Assembly (NCBI RefSeq): GCF_000011385.1
Contig: NC_005125.1
Location: 3,596,001-3,660,000 of the forward strand
Origin: Gloeobacter violaceus PCC 7421
GTDB lineage: Bacteria; Cyanobacteriota; Cyanobacteriia; Gloeobacterales; Gloeobacteraceae
DNA length: 64,000 bases
Direction: 5' to 3'
Below are positions 53,011 to 62,140 of this stretch, in pieces. Within the stretch, counting starts at the first letter, position 1, and the number at the start of each line of letters is the position of its first letter. Made by a program: the position numbers and the translations under genes. The notes below the pieces were generated by a model, which did no database searches, was not told where the DNA came from, and saw only the letters and a list, made by a program, of their open reading frames with translations.

Positions 53011-53861
53011 GGCACGCACCTCCGCAGGGCTTCGCAAAACTGGGTGTCGATGCAGTCCTCCTGAAAGCCGCTTCCCAGTGCCGCCGCAAGCCGGGTGCAG
53101 ATCTGGCGCAGTCTTTGGGAAATGCGCGCCGGGGTGCGCCCCAGCGAAGCGGCGATCTCTTTTTGGGTCTCACCCAGCAAATAGAGGCGGGTGAGCAGGA
53201 CTTTATCGGCCTCACCAAGCTGCTCAAGGGCTTCGACGAAGCGCTCCCGGCAATCTTCTTCAATCAGACCGTCCTCCACGCAAGGGTAGGAGACACTGAC
53301 CAGTTCGGCCTGGCTGGTCGATTCGTCACCCCCCGCGCTCAGCCGCACCGGGCGGTCGAGGGAGTCGGGACGGGCGATGCGGCGGGCGATCTGGCGCTCG
53401 GCCCGTCCTGCCGCCGTCGTCGGTTCGGGACGCTGCCAACTGGGATCGATGCGGCGCTGCATATCGGTATAGACCTGTCTGAGAATATGGGAACCGAACC
53501 AGGTGGAAAAGCGGGCTTTGTCGGGGTTGAATTCCGGCAGGCGCGCGTGGGTGAGCAGGATCACCTCTTCGACGAACGATTCGATATCGAGGCATTCGGG
53601 GCCACCGGTGCCCTTGCGCGCCACGTAGTTGCGGCAAATCAGCGCGAGGCGTTGGTGCAGCTGCACCAGACCCTGGCGCTGGGCTTCGCGCTCCAGAATG
53701 CGCAGGTTCTGGGCGCGTCGCTCGGTGCCGATGGACGTATCTGCGCACAGACGCTGCCGTTCGCGCAAGATCGGCTGCAGCTGCAGGACCAGGGCATGGG
53801 TGGCGTCGGCGAGCGAAGGTCTGCTTTCCCCCAGGGAAAACAGAGGTGCGGCGTTATTCAT
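53007..53861 (-). CDS. Sigma-70 family RNA polymerase sigma factor
   Basis: A 284-residue alternative sigma factor (region 2 and region 4 visible). Region 2: ESFVEEVILLTHARLPEFNP, the ARFSTWFGSHILRQVYTDMQ helix that binds -10 DNA. Region 4: EADKVLLTRLYLLGETQKEI and AASLGRTPARISQRLRQICT, a helix-turn-helix. ATG 53861 is chosen because GGAG lies seven bases before it; a longer start at 53924 is possible. It is larger than ECF factors and lacks region 1.1. It is translated with the putative anti-sigma gene, so their activities are probably linked. Confidence 0.88.
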   Translation of the reverse strand: MNNAAPLFSLGESRPSLADATHALVLQLQPILRERQRLCADTSIGTERRAQNLRILEREAQRQGLVQLHQRLALICRNYVARKGTGGPECLDIESFVEEVILLTHARLPEFNPDKARFSTWFGSHILRQVYTDMQRRIDPSWQRPEPTTAAGRAERQIARRIARPDSLDRPVRLSAGGDESTSQAELVSVSYPCVEDGLIEEDCRERFVEALEQLGEADKVLLTRLYLLGETQKEIAASLGRTPARISQRLRQICTRLAAALGSGFQEDCIDTQFCEALRRCVP

Positions 53862-54042
53862 CCATGCTCCACCCGTGCTGTTGATCCACTCCCAGGAGCC
53901 GGCCTGTTCTTGCGCTTGTTTCATGTCAAGTACATGGGCCGCTCCCTCACTTCAATTAAGGGTCCAGTTGACGATTTTATGCAATGCGTCCTCCAAAACC
54001 GCCCCCACAGAGCACCGCAGACGAAGGGCTACAGTGAAGGGT

Positions 54043-55029
54043 ATGCCGCCCATTATCCACGTCCAGAATCTCAGCAAGGTCTATCCGGTCGCCGACAAAG
54101 AGCCGGGTCTGGTCGGGACGCTGCGCCATTTTTTTCGCCGCCAGTACAAGCTCATCGAAGCGGTGCAACAGGTCTCTTTCGAGATCGAGCCGGGGGCGGT
54201 GGTCGGTTTTTTGGGCGCCAACGGCGCGGGCAAGACGACCACCCTCAAGATGCTCACGGGGCTGATTTACCCTTCGGCGGGGACGGTGGCGGTGGCGGGG
54301 TTCGTGCCTTTTCGCCGGGAGCGGGACTTTTTGAACAAGATCACCCTGGTGATGGGTCAGAAGCAGCAGCTCATCTGGGATCTGCCCGCCCTCGATTCGC
54401 TGCGGGTCAACGCCGCCGTCTACGGCCTCAGTGACGCCGAGGCGGCGCGGCGCGTGGGCGAATTGGCCGAGATGCTTGCCCTGGGCGACAAGCTCAACCA
54501 GCCGGTGCGCAAGCTCTCGCTGGGCGAGCGGATGAAGGCGGAGTTACTCGCGGCGTTGTTGCACCGGCCGCAGGTTCTGTTTCTCGACGAGCCGACTCTC
54601 GGCCTCGATGTCAATGCCCAGACGGCGGTGCGGGCGTTCTTGAAAGAGTACAACACCCGCTACGGAGCGACGGTATTGCTCACCAGCCACTACATGGCCG
54701 ACATCACCGCCCTGTGCGAGCGGGTGCTGCTCATTCACCTCGGCAAACTCATCTACGACGGCAGCCTGGACGGCCTGCTCAACCGCTTCGCGCCTTACCG
54801 GGAAGTACGCGCCGAATTCGGCCGCGCTTATAGCCGCGAGGAACTGGCCCCCTACGGTGAAGTCGAAATGTTGGCCGAGTGCGAGGCGCGCTTTTTAGTC
54901 GAGCGCGACGAACTGGTGCACACCGTCGGTCGTATGCTCGCTGAATTGCAGGTGGTGGACCTCGAAGTGAGCGATCCGCCCATCGAAGAGGTGATCGGCA
55001 AGGTGTTTTTGACAGGCTCCGTGGCCTAG
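54043..55029 (+). CDS. ABC-2 transporter ATP-binding protein (NatA-like)
   Basis: A 328-residue ATPase. Walker A GFLGANGAGKTTTLKMLTG, signature LSLGERMKAELLAAL, Walker B VLFLDEPTLGLD, and the H-switch in LTSHYMADI. The C-terminal 80 residues (residues about 240-328) contain the extra domain of DUF4162 type (EVRAEFGRAYSREELAPYGE). Start ATG 54043. It pairs with the permease at 55076 (46 bp apart) and, by homology, with a second one at 62141. Export substrate is unknown; in cyanobacteria such systems have been linked to cell-surface or lipid export. Confidence 0.92.
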   Translation: MPPIIHVQNLSKVYPVADKEPGLVGTLRHFFRRQYKLIEAVQQVSFEIEPGAVVGFLGANGAGKTTTLKMLTGLIYPSAGTVAVAGFVPFRRERDFLNKITLVMGQKQQLIWDLPALDSLRVNAAVYGLSDAEAARRVGELAEMLALGDKLNQPVRKLSLGERMKAELLAALLHRPQVLFLDEPTLGLDVNAQTAVRAFLKEYNTRYGATVLLTSHYMADITALCERVLLIHLGKLIYDGSLDGLLNRFAPYREVRAEFGRAYSREELAPYGEVEMLAECEARFLVERDELVHTVGRMLAELQVVDLEVSDPPIEEVIGKVFLTGSVA

Positions 55030-55075
55030 GTGCCATGCAAACAGAGATCGAACCCGATGCGCTCAGGGGACCGGC

Positions 55076-55864
55076 ATGCATGATCTATTCGTCAAAGCCC
55101 GCACGCTGCTTGCGGTGCAGTACGCCTACATGCTCGAATACCGGGCGGAGCTGTTGCTGTGGGCGCTCTCGGGGTCGCTGCCGATTATCTTGATGGGGGT
55201 GTGGATCCAGGCGGCCCAGGGGGGACGCTTCGGTCTCGGTCCCCTCGACTTTGCCCGCTACTTTTTGGCCGTATTCGTCGTCCGCCAACTCACGGTCGTC
55301 TGGGTGATCTGGGAGTTCGAGCGCGAGGTAGTGGAGGGCAAACTCTCGCCGCTGTTGCTGCAGCCCATCGACCCGGTATGGCGTCATGTGGCGGGTCACA
55401 TCAGCGAAAGATTCGCCCGGATGCCCTTCATCGTGATCTTGGTCGGTTTATTTTTCTTGCTCTATCCCCAGGCGTTCTGGCTACCCCGCTGGACCGACGC
55501 GCTGTTGTTCGTCGGTTTGGTTGTTCTGGTCTTTGCGCTGCGCTTTTTGATTCAATACACCCTGGCGCTGCTCGCTTTTTGGACCGAACGCGCCTCAGCG
55601 ATCGAGGAATTGTGGTTTTTGTGCTACTTGTTTCTTTCGGGGCTCATCGCGCCTCTGGAGGTTTTTCCGCCGCTGGTGCGGGAGGTGGCGCTGTGGACGC
55701 CTTTTCCGTATCTGGTGCACTTCCCCGCCGGCATTCTGGTCGGCCTGCCGGTGGATTTGCCGCGCGGCTTGTTGGTGATGGCCGTTTGGGGAGGGCTATT
55801 TTTTGTCCTGAACCGCTGGCTGTGGCGGCGTGGGCTCAAGCAGTACTCGGGGATGGGCGCCTGA
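55076..55864 (+). CDS. ABC-2 family permease (first)
   Basis: A 262-residue membrane protein with six hydrophobic segments. The sequence ALSGSLPIILMGVWIQAAQGG, ARYFLAVFVVRQLTVVWVIW and FEREVVEGKLSPLLLQPIDPV is the ABC2_membrane_6/DUF990 pattern; the EGKLSPLLLQPIDP loop is the conserved cytoplasmic element. It should form a heterodimer with the 62141-62920 protein, both served by the ATPase at 54043. Confidence 0.88.
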   Translation: MHDLFVKARTLLAVQYAYMLEYRAELLLWALSGSLPIILMGVWIQAAQGGRFGLGPLDFARYFLAVFVVRQLTVVWVIWEFEREVVEGKLSPLLLQPIDPVWRHVAGHISERFARMPFIVILVGLFFLLYPQAFWLPRWTDALLFVGLVVLVFALRFLIQYTLALLAFWTERASAIEELWFLCYLFLSGLIAPLEVFPPLVREVALWTPFPYLVHFPAGILVGLPVDLPRGLLVMAVWGGLFFVLNRWLWRRGLKQYSGMGA

Positions 55865-56067
55865 AGCAAGTCTGCTTATTGCAAGAATCCGCAGCGATTG
55901 AGAATTGTCTTGACCTGTCCCAAACAGTAAGCCACTGATACTGTGAGTTTCCGGCCTGGTTTTCATCAGCGTATAGGTCGCGGCCAGTCGGGCGACACCG
56001 GAGCCTGAGCGGCAGCTGGCCTTGTCCCTAAAAACTGGCCCAGCTTCTTGGGTCAAGACCAGTGCCC

Positions 56068-56101
56068 TTGACTCGTCCCCTGGGGGAGACTGCAGCATAT
56101 T
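56068..56101 (+). promoter_or_regulatory. MerR-type promoter with long spacer and dyad
   Basis: TTGACT (56068-56073) is followed after about 19-20 bases by a -10-like CAGCATAT. The spacer holds an imperfect dyad, CGTCCCC and GGGGGAGAC (56074-56090). Such elongated spacers with a central dyad are bound by MerR family proteins; this one lies 50 bp upstream of the MerR gene and suggests autoregulation. A ribosome-binding site, TAGGAGG, is at 56110. Confidence 0.6.
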
Positions 56102-56124
56102 GCTTGCCGTAGGAGGGGTAAGCC

Positions 56125-56973
56125 ATGTTGCAGATCGGGCAATTTGCCAGACTCGGGCGCGTATCGGTTAAGACGCTTCGGCACTACGACGAGATCGGCT
56201 TGCTCAGGCCCAGCCACATCGACAGGCAGTCGGGCTATCGCTTCTATGCCGCCGCGCAACTGGTCACGCTTGCGCGCATCCTGCAGCTCAAAGAACTCGG
56301 CCTGCCGCTCGCGGCGATCGCTCGAAGCCTGAACGAGCCGGACACCCTGGACACAGCGCTGGCAATCCGGCGCCGGGAGCTGGAGCAGGCGATCGCCGCC
56401 GACAGGGCGCGGCTCCGACGCCTCGACACCCTGCGCGCCGCACTTGCCGAGCGGGCCGGCGGAGACGTTGTGATCCGTCGCATCGAACCGGTCTGGGCGT
56501 TGAGCGCACGTGCGCGTGTGCGCGGGCCGGGTGGCGAGATCACTCACCTGTTCGAGGACCTCGAACACAGTGCGCGTCACGCTCGAGCAGCGGCGAGTCC
56601 GTTCCTCCTCATCCACGAACGGGACGGTCCGGACGGTGGCTGGGATGTGGAGGCTTGCGTCCCGGTTCGGCCGGAGGCGGAATTCGGCGGCGCGGCGGGT
56701 CTGGTGGAGGGCGCCGCCGAGGCCGCCGCAGTCACCTTTCGCGGACCCTATGCCGGCGCCGATGCCATTGTCGAACGCCTGAGCAGCTGGTGTGCCACTC
56801 AGGCAACCGCTCCCGGAGGTCCGCTGCGCGAGACCTATTTCGCCTTCGGTGCCGATCAGGACGGCTACCGTCTGCCGCGGTGGATGCTCGCCGCCCGCCC
56901 GTCCGAGTACGTCACCGAGATCGCGCTGCCGATCGCCGTGTTCCCCTCCACCGCGGAGGACAACCGCCTGTGA
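56125..56973 (+). CDS. MerR family transcriptional regulator with GyrI-like effector domain
   Basis: A 282-residue regulator. N-terminal MerR helix-turn-helix: LQIGQFARLGRVSVKTLRHY, DEIGLLRPSHIDRQSGYRFY. A dimerisation helix (about 75-110) is followed by a C-terminal effector-binding GyrI-like domain (about 120-275: VIRRIEPVWALSARARVRGP, EACVPVRPEAEF, WCATQATAPGGPLRETYFAF). Ligand is probably a hydrophobic drug or metabolite. The stop overlaps the following hydrolase gene, its likely target. A MerR-type promoter lies at 56068. Confidence 0.92.
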   Translation: MLQIGQFARLGRVSVKTLRHYDEIGLLRPSHIDRQSGYRFYAAAQLVTLARILQLKELGLPLAAIARSLNEPDTLDTALAIRRRELEQAIAADRARLRRLDTLRAALAERAGGDVVIRRIEPVWALSARARVRGPGGEITHLFEDLEHSARHARAAASPFLLIHERDGPDGGWDVEACVPVRPEAEFGGAAGLVEGAAEAAAVTFRGPYAGADAIVERLSSWCATQATAPGGPLRETYFAFGADQDGYRLPRWMLAARPSEYVTEIALPIAVFPSTAEDNRL

Positions 56974-58076
56974 CGCGCCGTATCGCCAGCTGCCTGCTCA
57001 TCTACCTGCTTGCCGTCTGGATTGTTCCATTTCCACGGGCCTTCGCCCAGCCCCAAGTCGTCGGCGACCTGCCCCGCAAGGCGGCTGGATTCGAGCAAAT
57101 CGAGGGTGTGGAAACGCAGTATGGTGTCGTGCGCACCAGCGACGGGAGCCGGTTGCGGACGATCGTTACACGGCCGCTCGGCAGCACCGGCCGACTGCCC
57201 GTGCTCTACTTCGTGCAATGGCTCTCGTGCGACACAGTCGAGATACAGGACGCCTCCGGCTGGTCGGACATGCTCCGGCGCATGGCGCGAGAGAGCGGGG
57301 CTGTATTCGCGCGCGTCGATAAATCGGGCGTCGGCGACAGCCTCGGCCCGCCCTGCGCCGTGCTCGATTACGACACCGAGATCCGGCACCACCGCGAAGC
57401 CCTTGCCCAACTCCTCGCCCATCCTTGGGTCGAGCGCGACCGACTTTACCTCCTTGGCGCTTCGATGGGGTCGCGCATGGCACCGCGGGTGGCGGCTGGC
57501 GTACCCGTCGACGGGATCATCTCCTGGGGCGGCGGCGCCGACACATGGTTCGAGCGTCAGGTCGGTTTCCAGAGCCGCGCCTGGCGCTGGGAAAAGTTCG
57601 ACCCGGCACACTTTGGCCAGCGCATGACCGACGCCTCCCGTCTCTACGCCCAATGGCTCCTCGCGGGCGAGCGGCCTCAAGCCCAGGCCAGCAGCGCCGT
57701 CGGCGCGACCTGGTCCGGGCTGACGGGTGCAGACGGGCAGCTTCTATTCGGTCGATCGCCGGTGTGGCACGAGCAGGCACAACGCCAGCCGGTGCTGGGC
57801 GACTGGGCCGCGGTACGCGCACCCGTGCTGGTGTTGCTCGGCGAGTACGACTGGTTCGAGACCGCCGACGCCGCACGGCTGATCGCCGAAGCGGTCGCCG
57901 CTTCTGGGAGCCTCACGCGCTTCGAGATCCTGCCGCGCATGGACCATCACTTCAAGGTGTTCCCTGGTCGGAGCGGTTTGACCCACCCGACCGGCGGGCG
58001 CGCCGACGCCCGGCCCGCGGTCCAGTCGATGACCGCCTGGCTGCGTGAAAGAGGCGTGCGAGCGCCGGCCCGCTAG
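56970..58076 (+). CDS. Exported alpha/beta hydrolase (dipeptidyl/acyl-peptidase-like)
   Basis: A 368-residue protein with signal peptide (ASCLLIYLLAVWIVPFPRAF, cleavage AQ). The catalytic serine lies in LYLLGASMGSRMAPRVAAG, the Asp in LVLLGEYDWFETAD and the His in RMDHHFKVFPG. Residues about 55-130 form the N-terminal lid region. The GTG start overlaps the MerR stop (GTGA), so it is regulated with that gene. Substrate may be an ester or peptide; the MerR ligand domain suggests that it responds to a xenobiotic. Confidence 0.83.
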   Translation: MTRRIASCLLIYLLAVWIVPFPRAFAQPQVVGDLPRKAAGFEQIEGVETQYGVVRTSDGSRLRTIVTRPLGSTGRLPVLYFVQWLSCDTVEIQDASGWSDMLRRMARESGAVFARVDKSGVGDSLGPPCAVLDYDTEIRHHREALAQLLAHPWVERDRLYLLGASMGSRMAPRVAAGVPVDGIISWGGGADTWFERQVGFQSRAWRWEKFDPAHFGQRMTDASRLYAQWLLAGERPQAQASSAVGATWSGLTGADGQLLFGRSPVWHEQAQRQPVLGDWAAVRAPVLVLLGEYDWFETADAARLIAEAVAASGSLTRFEILPRMDHHFKVFPGRSGLTHPTGGRADARPAVQSMTAWLRERGVRAPAR

Positions 58077-58491
58077 AGCATCGGTCCAGAACCAGCAGTT
58101 GACGGTAAAAGCCGCATCCTCTTTTCTGGAGATGACCTCTACCTCCTCCGCCTATGCAGCCTTCTGTCTGGCAGCCGCCAGTGGAAACCGCTTCTGGACC
58201 TGGTGGAACTTAATTCCCTGCCTCGAATGATGGGTCCAGTCCAATACCCCTGGTTGGCCCGCATCTAAGATGTGATCTTTCCTATCCAGGGAGCACGTAT
58301 AGATCATGTAGGCAACCGAATACAAGGCGATAGGAGCAAAGAATATGGCTGGAACTGTGCAAATGGGGACTGTGGGTCGCTCTGACGGGCGGTAAGCCGC
58401 AGGGGTTCCTGTCGCTCATTCGTAGCATTCGGAATGCGTCGGCTTCCTCTGTGATCTTGCCGCAGTAGCAAGATTCGCTTTGAGGAAAATC
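58077..58491. other. 415-bp intergenic region before rsgA
   Basis: No gene is supported. Fragments read on the minus strand, such as IKFHQVQKRFPLAAARQKAA, look like a decayed tail of some coding sequence, but no start or complete domain is visible. The end of the gap carries the TGAGGAAA ribosome-binding site of rsgA. Confidence 0.4.
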
Positions 58492-59550
58492 ATGAATTTG
58501 GATCCTTTCGGTTGGGATAGTTTTTTCGCGCAAGCTTTCGCGGGCTATCCCGAGAATGAATACGCTCCAGGCCGGGTGATTGCCGAACACCGCGGCAGCT
58601 ATGGGGTGGCCACAGAAATGGGGGAAGTGGCGGCGGCGGTCTCCGGACGCTTGCGCCACGCGGCGCGCGGGCCGGCGGATTTTCCGGCGGTGGGCGATTG
58701 GGTGGTGCTTGAGCGCCGGGAGTTGCCCGGGCACGGTCTGATCCAGGCGGTGCTGCCCAGAAAGAGCCGGTTCGCCCGGCGGGCGGCGGGCGGGCCGAGC
58801 GAGGCACAACTGGTGGCGGCCAATGTGGAAGTGCTGTTCCTGGTGAGCGGTCTGGACGGCGACTTCAATGTGCGGCGCATCGAGCGCTATCTGGTGCTCG
58901 CCTGGGAGTCCGGTGCCAACCCGGTGATCGTCCTCAACAAGGCCGACGTGTGCAGCGAGCTTGAGAAGCGGGTGCAGGCGGTGGAGCGGGTGGCTGCGGG
59001 GGTGCCGGTGGTGGCGGTGAGCGCCGCTGCGGGCGGCCTGGAAAGCCTCGCTTCCTGGCTTACCCCCGGCCGGACGGTGGCCCTTTTGGGCTCCAGCGGC
59101 GTGGGCAAATCGACGATTGCCAACCGGCTTTTGGGCAACCCGGTTCAAGCAGTCCAGGGCGTGCGCGAGCACGACAGCCGCGGCCGGCACACGACGACTG
59201 CCCGCCAACTGCTGCAACTGCCTGGGGGAGCCCTGCTCATCGACACCCCCGGCATGCGCGAGTTGCAGTTGTTGGCGGGAGAGGACAGTCTGGAAGCGGC
59301 TTTTGCCGATGTTGAAGCGCTCGCCCGCCGGTGCCGCTTTCGCGATTGCAGCCACGCCAACGAACCCGGCTGCGCGGTGCAGGCCGCCCTGCAGACAGGC
59401 GAACTGGAGGCGGCGCGGCTGGAAAGCTACCGCAAACTCCAGCGCGAAGCGGCCTTCGAAGCGCGCAGGCAAGATCGCAGCGCCGCCCAGATCGAGAAGG
59501 AACGCTGGAAGCGAATCCATAAAGCCCAGCGCGAGCGCCAAAAGCCCTAG
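58492..59550 (+). CDS. rsgA: Small-ribosomal-subunit-dependent GTPase RsgA
   Basis: A 352-residue circularly permuted GTPase that helps 30S maturation. Order is permuted as in the family: OB-fold (residues about 30-105), then G4 NKAD in VIVLNKADVCSE, G1 LLGSSGVGKSTIANRLL, G3 LIDTPGMRELQLL, and a C-terminal zinc module (CRFRDCSHANEPGC). Start ATG 58492 with TGAGGAAA upstream; a TTG four codons earlier is possible. It stands alone between the hydrolase and the FG-GAP gene. Confidence 0.95.
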   Translation: MNLDPFGWDSFFAQAFAGYPENEYAPGRVIAEHRGSYGVATEMGEVAAAVSGRLRHAARGPADFPAVGDWVVLERRELPGHGLIQAVLPRKSRFARRAAGGPSEAQLVAANVEVLFLVSGLDGDFNVRRIERYLVLAWESGANPVIVLNKADVCSELEKRVQAVERVAAGVPVVAVSAAAGGLESLASWLTPGRTVALLGSSGVGKSTIANRLLGNPVQAVQGVREHDSRGRHTTTARQLLQLPGGALLIDTPGMRELQLLAGEDSLEAAFADVEALARRCRFRDCSHANEPGCAVQAALQTGELEAARLESYRKLQREAAFEARRQDRSAAQIEKERWKRIHKAQRERQKP

Positions 59551-59594
59551 ACAGGTCTCGTATCAGATCCGCTTGGATTGTCATGTTTGACTGA

Positions 59595-59641
59595 GGTGCC
59601 AGGTGTCAGATGTCAGTGGGAACTTACTGGCACCTGGCACC
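59595..59641. repeat. Inverted repeat (GGTGCCAGGTG / CACCTGGCACC)
   Basis: Perfect 11-bp arms (59595-59605 and 59631-59641) around a 25-base loop. Near-identical single copies of the arm motif lie at 41474-41500 and 41991-42013. It is downstream of both rsgA and the convergent FG-GAP gene, so it can serve as a common terminator, and it is a small dispersed repeat. Confidence 0.65.
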
Positions 59642-59700
59642 TGGCCTGACTGTTCAAACGAATTTGATATTAGTAAACGCCCGGCTGGGGCCTACCTTTG

Positions 59701-61977
59701 TCAGGGCAGCGACGGCACCAGCGTGTTGCGCAGGATGGTTATCGTATCGACACCCGCGAACAACAAGTCGGCCGCTGCCGCCACATCGAGGTCCCCGTCG
59801 CCGTCGAGATCGCCCGCCAGCAACTCGGGGCTGAGGGGGCCATCCGCTGTTACGGCGGTCGTGGCGGCACTCGAGAAGCTGCCACCGCCCAGGTTCTCTC
59901 GGACAGAGATGCCAACGTTCTCGAACGTCGCCAGGTCAAGATCGCCGTCATTGTCGAAGTCCGCCAGCAACAGGCCCGACGGGTTATCGCCCACCGGCAG
60001 GTTCGTCGGAGCGCCGAAGCTGCCGGTGCCGTCGTTGCGCAGCAGGGCCACCACGTCGTCGTAGCGCCGTGAGACGCCGATATCGAGGTCGCCATCGCCG
60101 TCGATGTCCCCCAGCGAAAAATCCTGTGGGTTGTCGCCGACCCTGAAGACCAGCGGCGCCGCGAAAGCGCCGCCTGCGTTCTTGAGCACCGAGACGGTGC
60201 CCGAGGACTGATCGCGCGTCACCAGATCCGCGTCGCCGTCGCCGTCCACGTCGCCGAAAACCAGATCATCCGGCGAGCCGCCGGTGGTGAGGCTGACCGG
60301 CGGGGCCAAGCTGCCGCCGAGATTGCTCAACAGCTGCACGGTACTTCCCGAAGCCGTGGCGATATCGATGTCGCCGTCACCATCCACATCGGCGGTGGCA
60401 ATGGCTTCCCCCCCCACATCCGAAGAGAGCGGCGGCGCCGTGAATAGACCCGATCCATCGTTGACAAAGATGAACAGAGAGGAACTGTCGGCGACGATCA
60501 GATCCAGGCTACCGTCGCCATTGAAATCAGCAAGGGCGACATCGTTAGGATCGGTATTGAAGATAGGGGCCTTCGAGGGAGTAAAGAGGCTGTTGCCCCG
60601 GTTGCGGAAGATGCCGATACCTTGATCGAAGTCGCGGGAGCTTGCTGTCACCAGGTCGAGGTCGCCGTCGCCGTCGATATCGCCAAGGGCGGCTGACGAG
60701 CTGTAGCCTTGAAGTTTGACCACTTTCGGCGCTACCAGCTGGTTGCGTGAGTTGAACAGCACTGCCAGGTTGTTGCTGTCGTAATTGGCCGCAGCGACAT
60801 CGAGGTCGCCGTCGGCGTCGAAATCGCCGACAGCAAGTCCCTGAACGCTTTCGCCCGCCACGAAGCGGACCTCACTGGCAAAGTCTGTACCGTTGTTGCG
60901 GATTACCGAGACCGTATTTGAAAATCTTCCGGAGGCGAACAGGTCGAGATCGCCGTCGCCATCGAAGTCGCCGCTTTCGATGGCCGAGCCGCCACTGCTG
61001 ACTTGCGCGGTCTTGGGGCTCTGGCTGAAGACGCCACTGCCGTCGTTGCGCAGGAGCGCGATGTAAGGGGGGGCGTAACCACCGCCTAGGTTGACCGCCA
61101 GATCCAGATCGCTGTCCCCGTCGAAGTCGCCGGCTACCAGCGTCTCGGCCTGATTGTAGAAATAAAACGAGGCGATGGTGACCCCGGCGGCAAAGCTGCC
61201 GTCGCCGTTGTTGCTCAGCAGGACGGCGCTGGTGTCGTAAGAAGGGCTGTCGATCGCGGCCAGATCGAGATCGCCGTCGCCGTCGAAGTCGCCCGCCACC
61301 ACGTCGCTCGGATTTGTATAAGGACCGGTACTCACGTTCACGGCCGGGGCGAGGGTGCCGTCGCTATTAAGCAAAATCGAAACGTTGGAGCTGAACTGGT
61401 TGGTCACCGCCAGATCCAGATCGCCGTCGCCGTCCAGGTCGCCGCTGGTGATCCCCCGCGCATATTCGCCCACGGCGACGGTGGCCCCAGGGCTGAATCC
61501 ACCGCTGCCGTTGTTGACCAGGACGCTGACGGTGCCGGAGTCGGCGTTGGTGACGGCCAGTTCCACCCGGCCGTCGCCGTTGAGATCGGCAGCTTCGATC
61601 CCACTCGGTCCGTCACCGGCCGGCACCGTGGCCGAGCGGCTGAACCGCCCCCGACCGTTGTTGCTCAGAATCGAGACGTTATCGGAGCCGTTGTTGGCCA
61701 CAGCCAGATCCAGATCGCCGTCGCCGTCGAAATCGCCCTTGACCACCGCCTCAGGAGCAGTGCCCACCGCCACGGTGGGCGCTTCGGCAAATTCGATGGC
61801 GGCCGGTAGCGGTTGGGCAAGACCGGTGCTCAAAGCCAGCCAGCCGATACCGACGGCCGCAGCCCGAGCGAGCGACACAGACATCGACAGTCGTAGACGG
61901 GCATGGGCCTTAGACAGGGGGGCTTCTTCGAGTACCTGGCTGGAAAGCTTGGCGAAATAGCGGCAAATCTGTTCCAT
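59701..61977 (-). CDS. FG-GAP/VCBS repeat protein
   Basis: A 758-residue protein from ATG 61977; a shorter start (ATG 61884) would put the signal-like helix SLARAAAVGIGWLALSTGLA at the very N-terminus. The rest is 14 VCBS/FG-GAP units of about 45-50 residues, each with a D-x-D-G-D-G-D-L-D loop that binds calcium (for example GDFDGDGDLDLAVANNGSDN and ADLNGDGRVELAVTNADSG). Fourteen blades would build two seven-bladed propellers. Such proteins are exported and sit at the cell surface for adhesion or binding. Repeats at DNA level make this region recombination-prone. Confidence 0.9.
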   Translation of the reverse strand: MEQICRYFAKLSSQVLEEAPLSKAHARLRLSMSVSLARAAAVGIGWLALSTGLAQPLPAAIEFAEAPTVAVGTAPEAVVKGDFDGDGDLDLAVANNGSDNVSILSNNGRGRFSRSATVPAGDGPSGIEAADLNGDGRVELAVTNADSGTVSVLVNNGSGGFSPGATVAVGEYARGITSGDLDGDGDLDLAVTNQFSSNVSILLNSDGTLAPAVNVSTGPYTNPSDVVAGDFDGDGDLDLAAIDSPSYDTSAVLLSNNGDGSFAAGVTIASFYFYNQAETLVAGDFDGDSDLDLAVNLGGGYAPPYIALLRNDGSGVFSQSPKTAQVSSGGSAIESGDFDGDGDLDLFASGRFSNTVSVIRNNGTDFASEVRFVAGESVQGLAVGDFDADGDLDVAAANYDSNNLAVLFNSRNQLVAPKVVKLQGYSSSAALGDIDGDGDLDLVTASSRDFDQGIGIFRNRGNSLFTPSKAPIFNTDPNDVALADFNGDGSLDLIVADSSSLFIFVNDGSGLFTAPPLSSDVGGEAIATADVDGDGDIDIATASGSTVQLLSNLGGSLAPPVSLTTGGSPDDLVFGDVDGDGDADLVTRDQSSGTVSVLKNAGGAFAAPLVFRVGDNPQDFSLGDIDGDGDLDIGVSRRYDDVVALLRNDGTGSFGAPTNLPVGDNPSGLLLADFDNDGDLDLATFENVGISVRENLGGGSFSSAATTAVTADGPLSPELLAGDLDGDGDLDVAAAADLLFAGVDTITILRNTLVPSLP

Positions 61978-62140
61978 GGCAACACCGATCTCACTAAAAA
62001 GGTGACAGAAGCATACCTGACATACTTCGAATAGTCGTGTATTCTCTTGCACTTGCAGTGAAACGTGGATATTCGGGTGGCATGGCATGGCGGTTGTAGA
62101 GCTGTCGGATTTTGCTCCTCGACCCCGCCATAATTGGTCT

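Noticed and set aside
58077-58491. Transposase remnant before rsgA
   Set aside because: A short minus-strand reading (FHQVQKRFPLAAARQKAA) looked like a protein tail, but no inverted repeats or catalytic motif could be found to support a mobile element.
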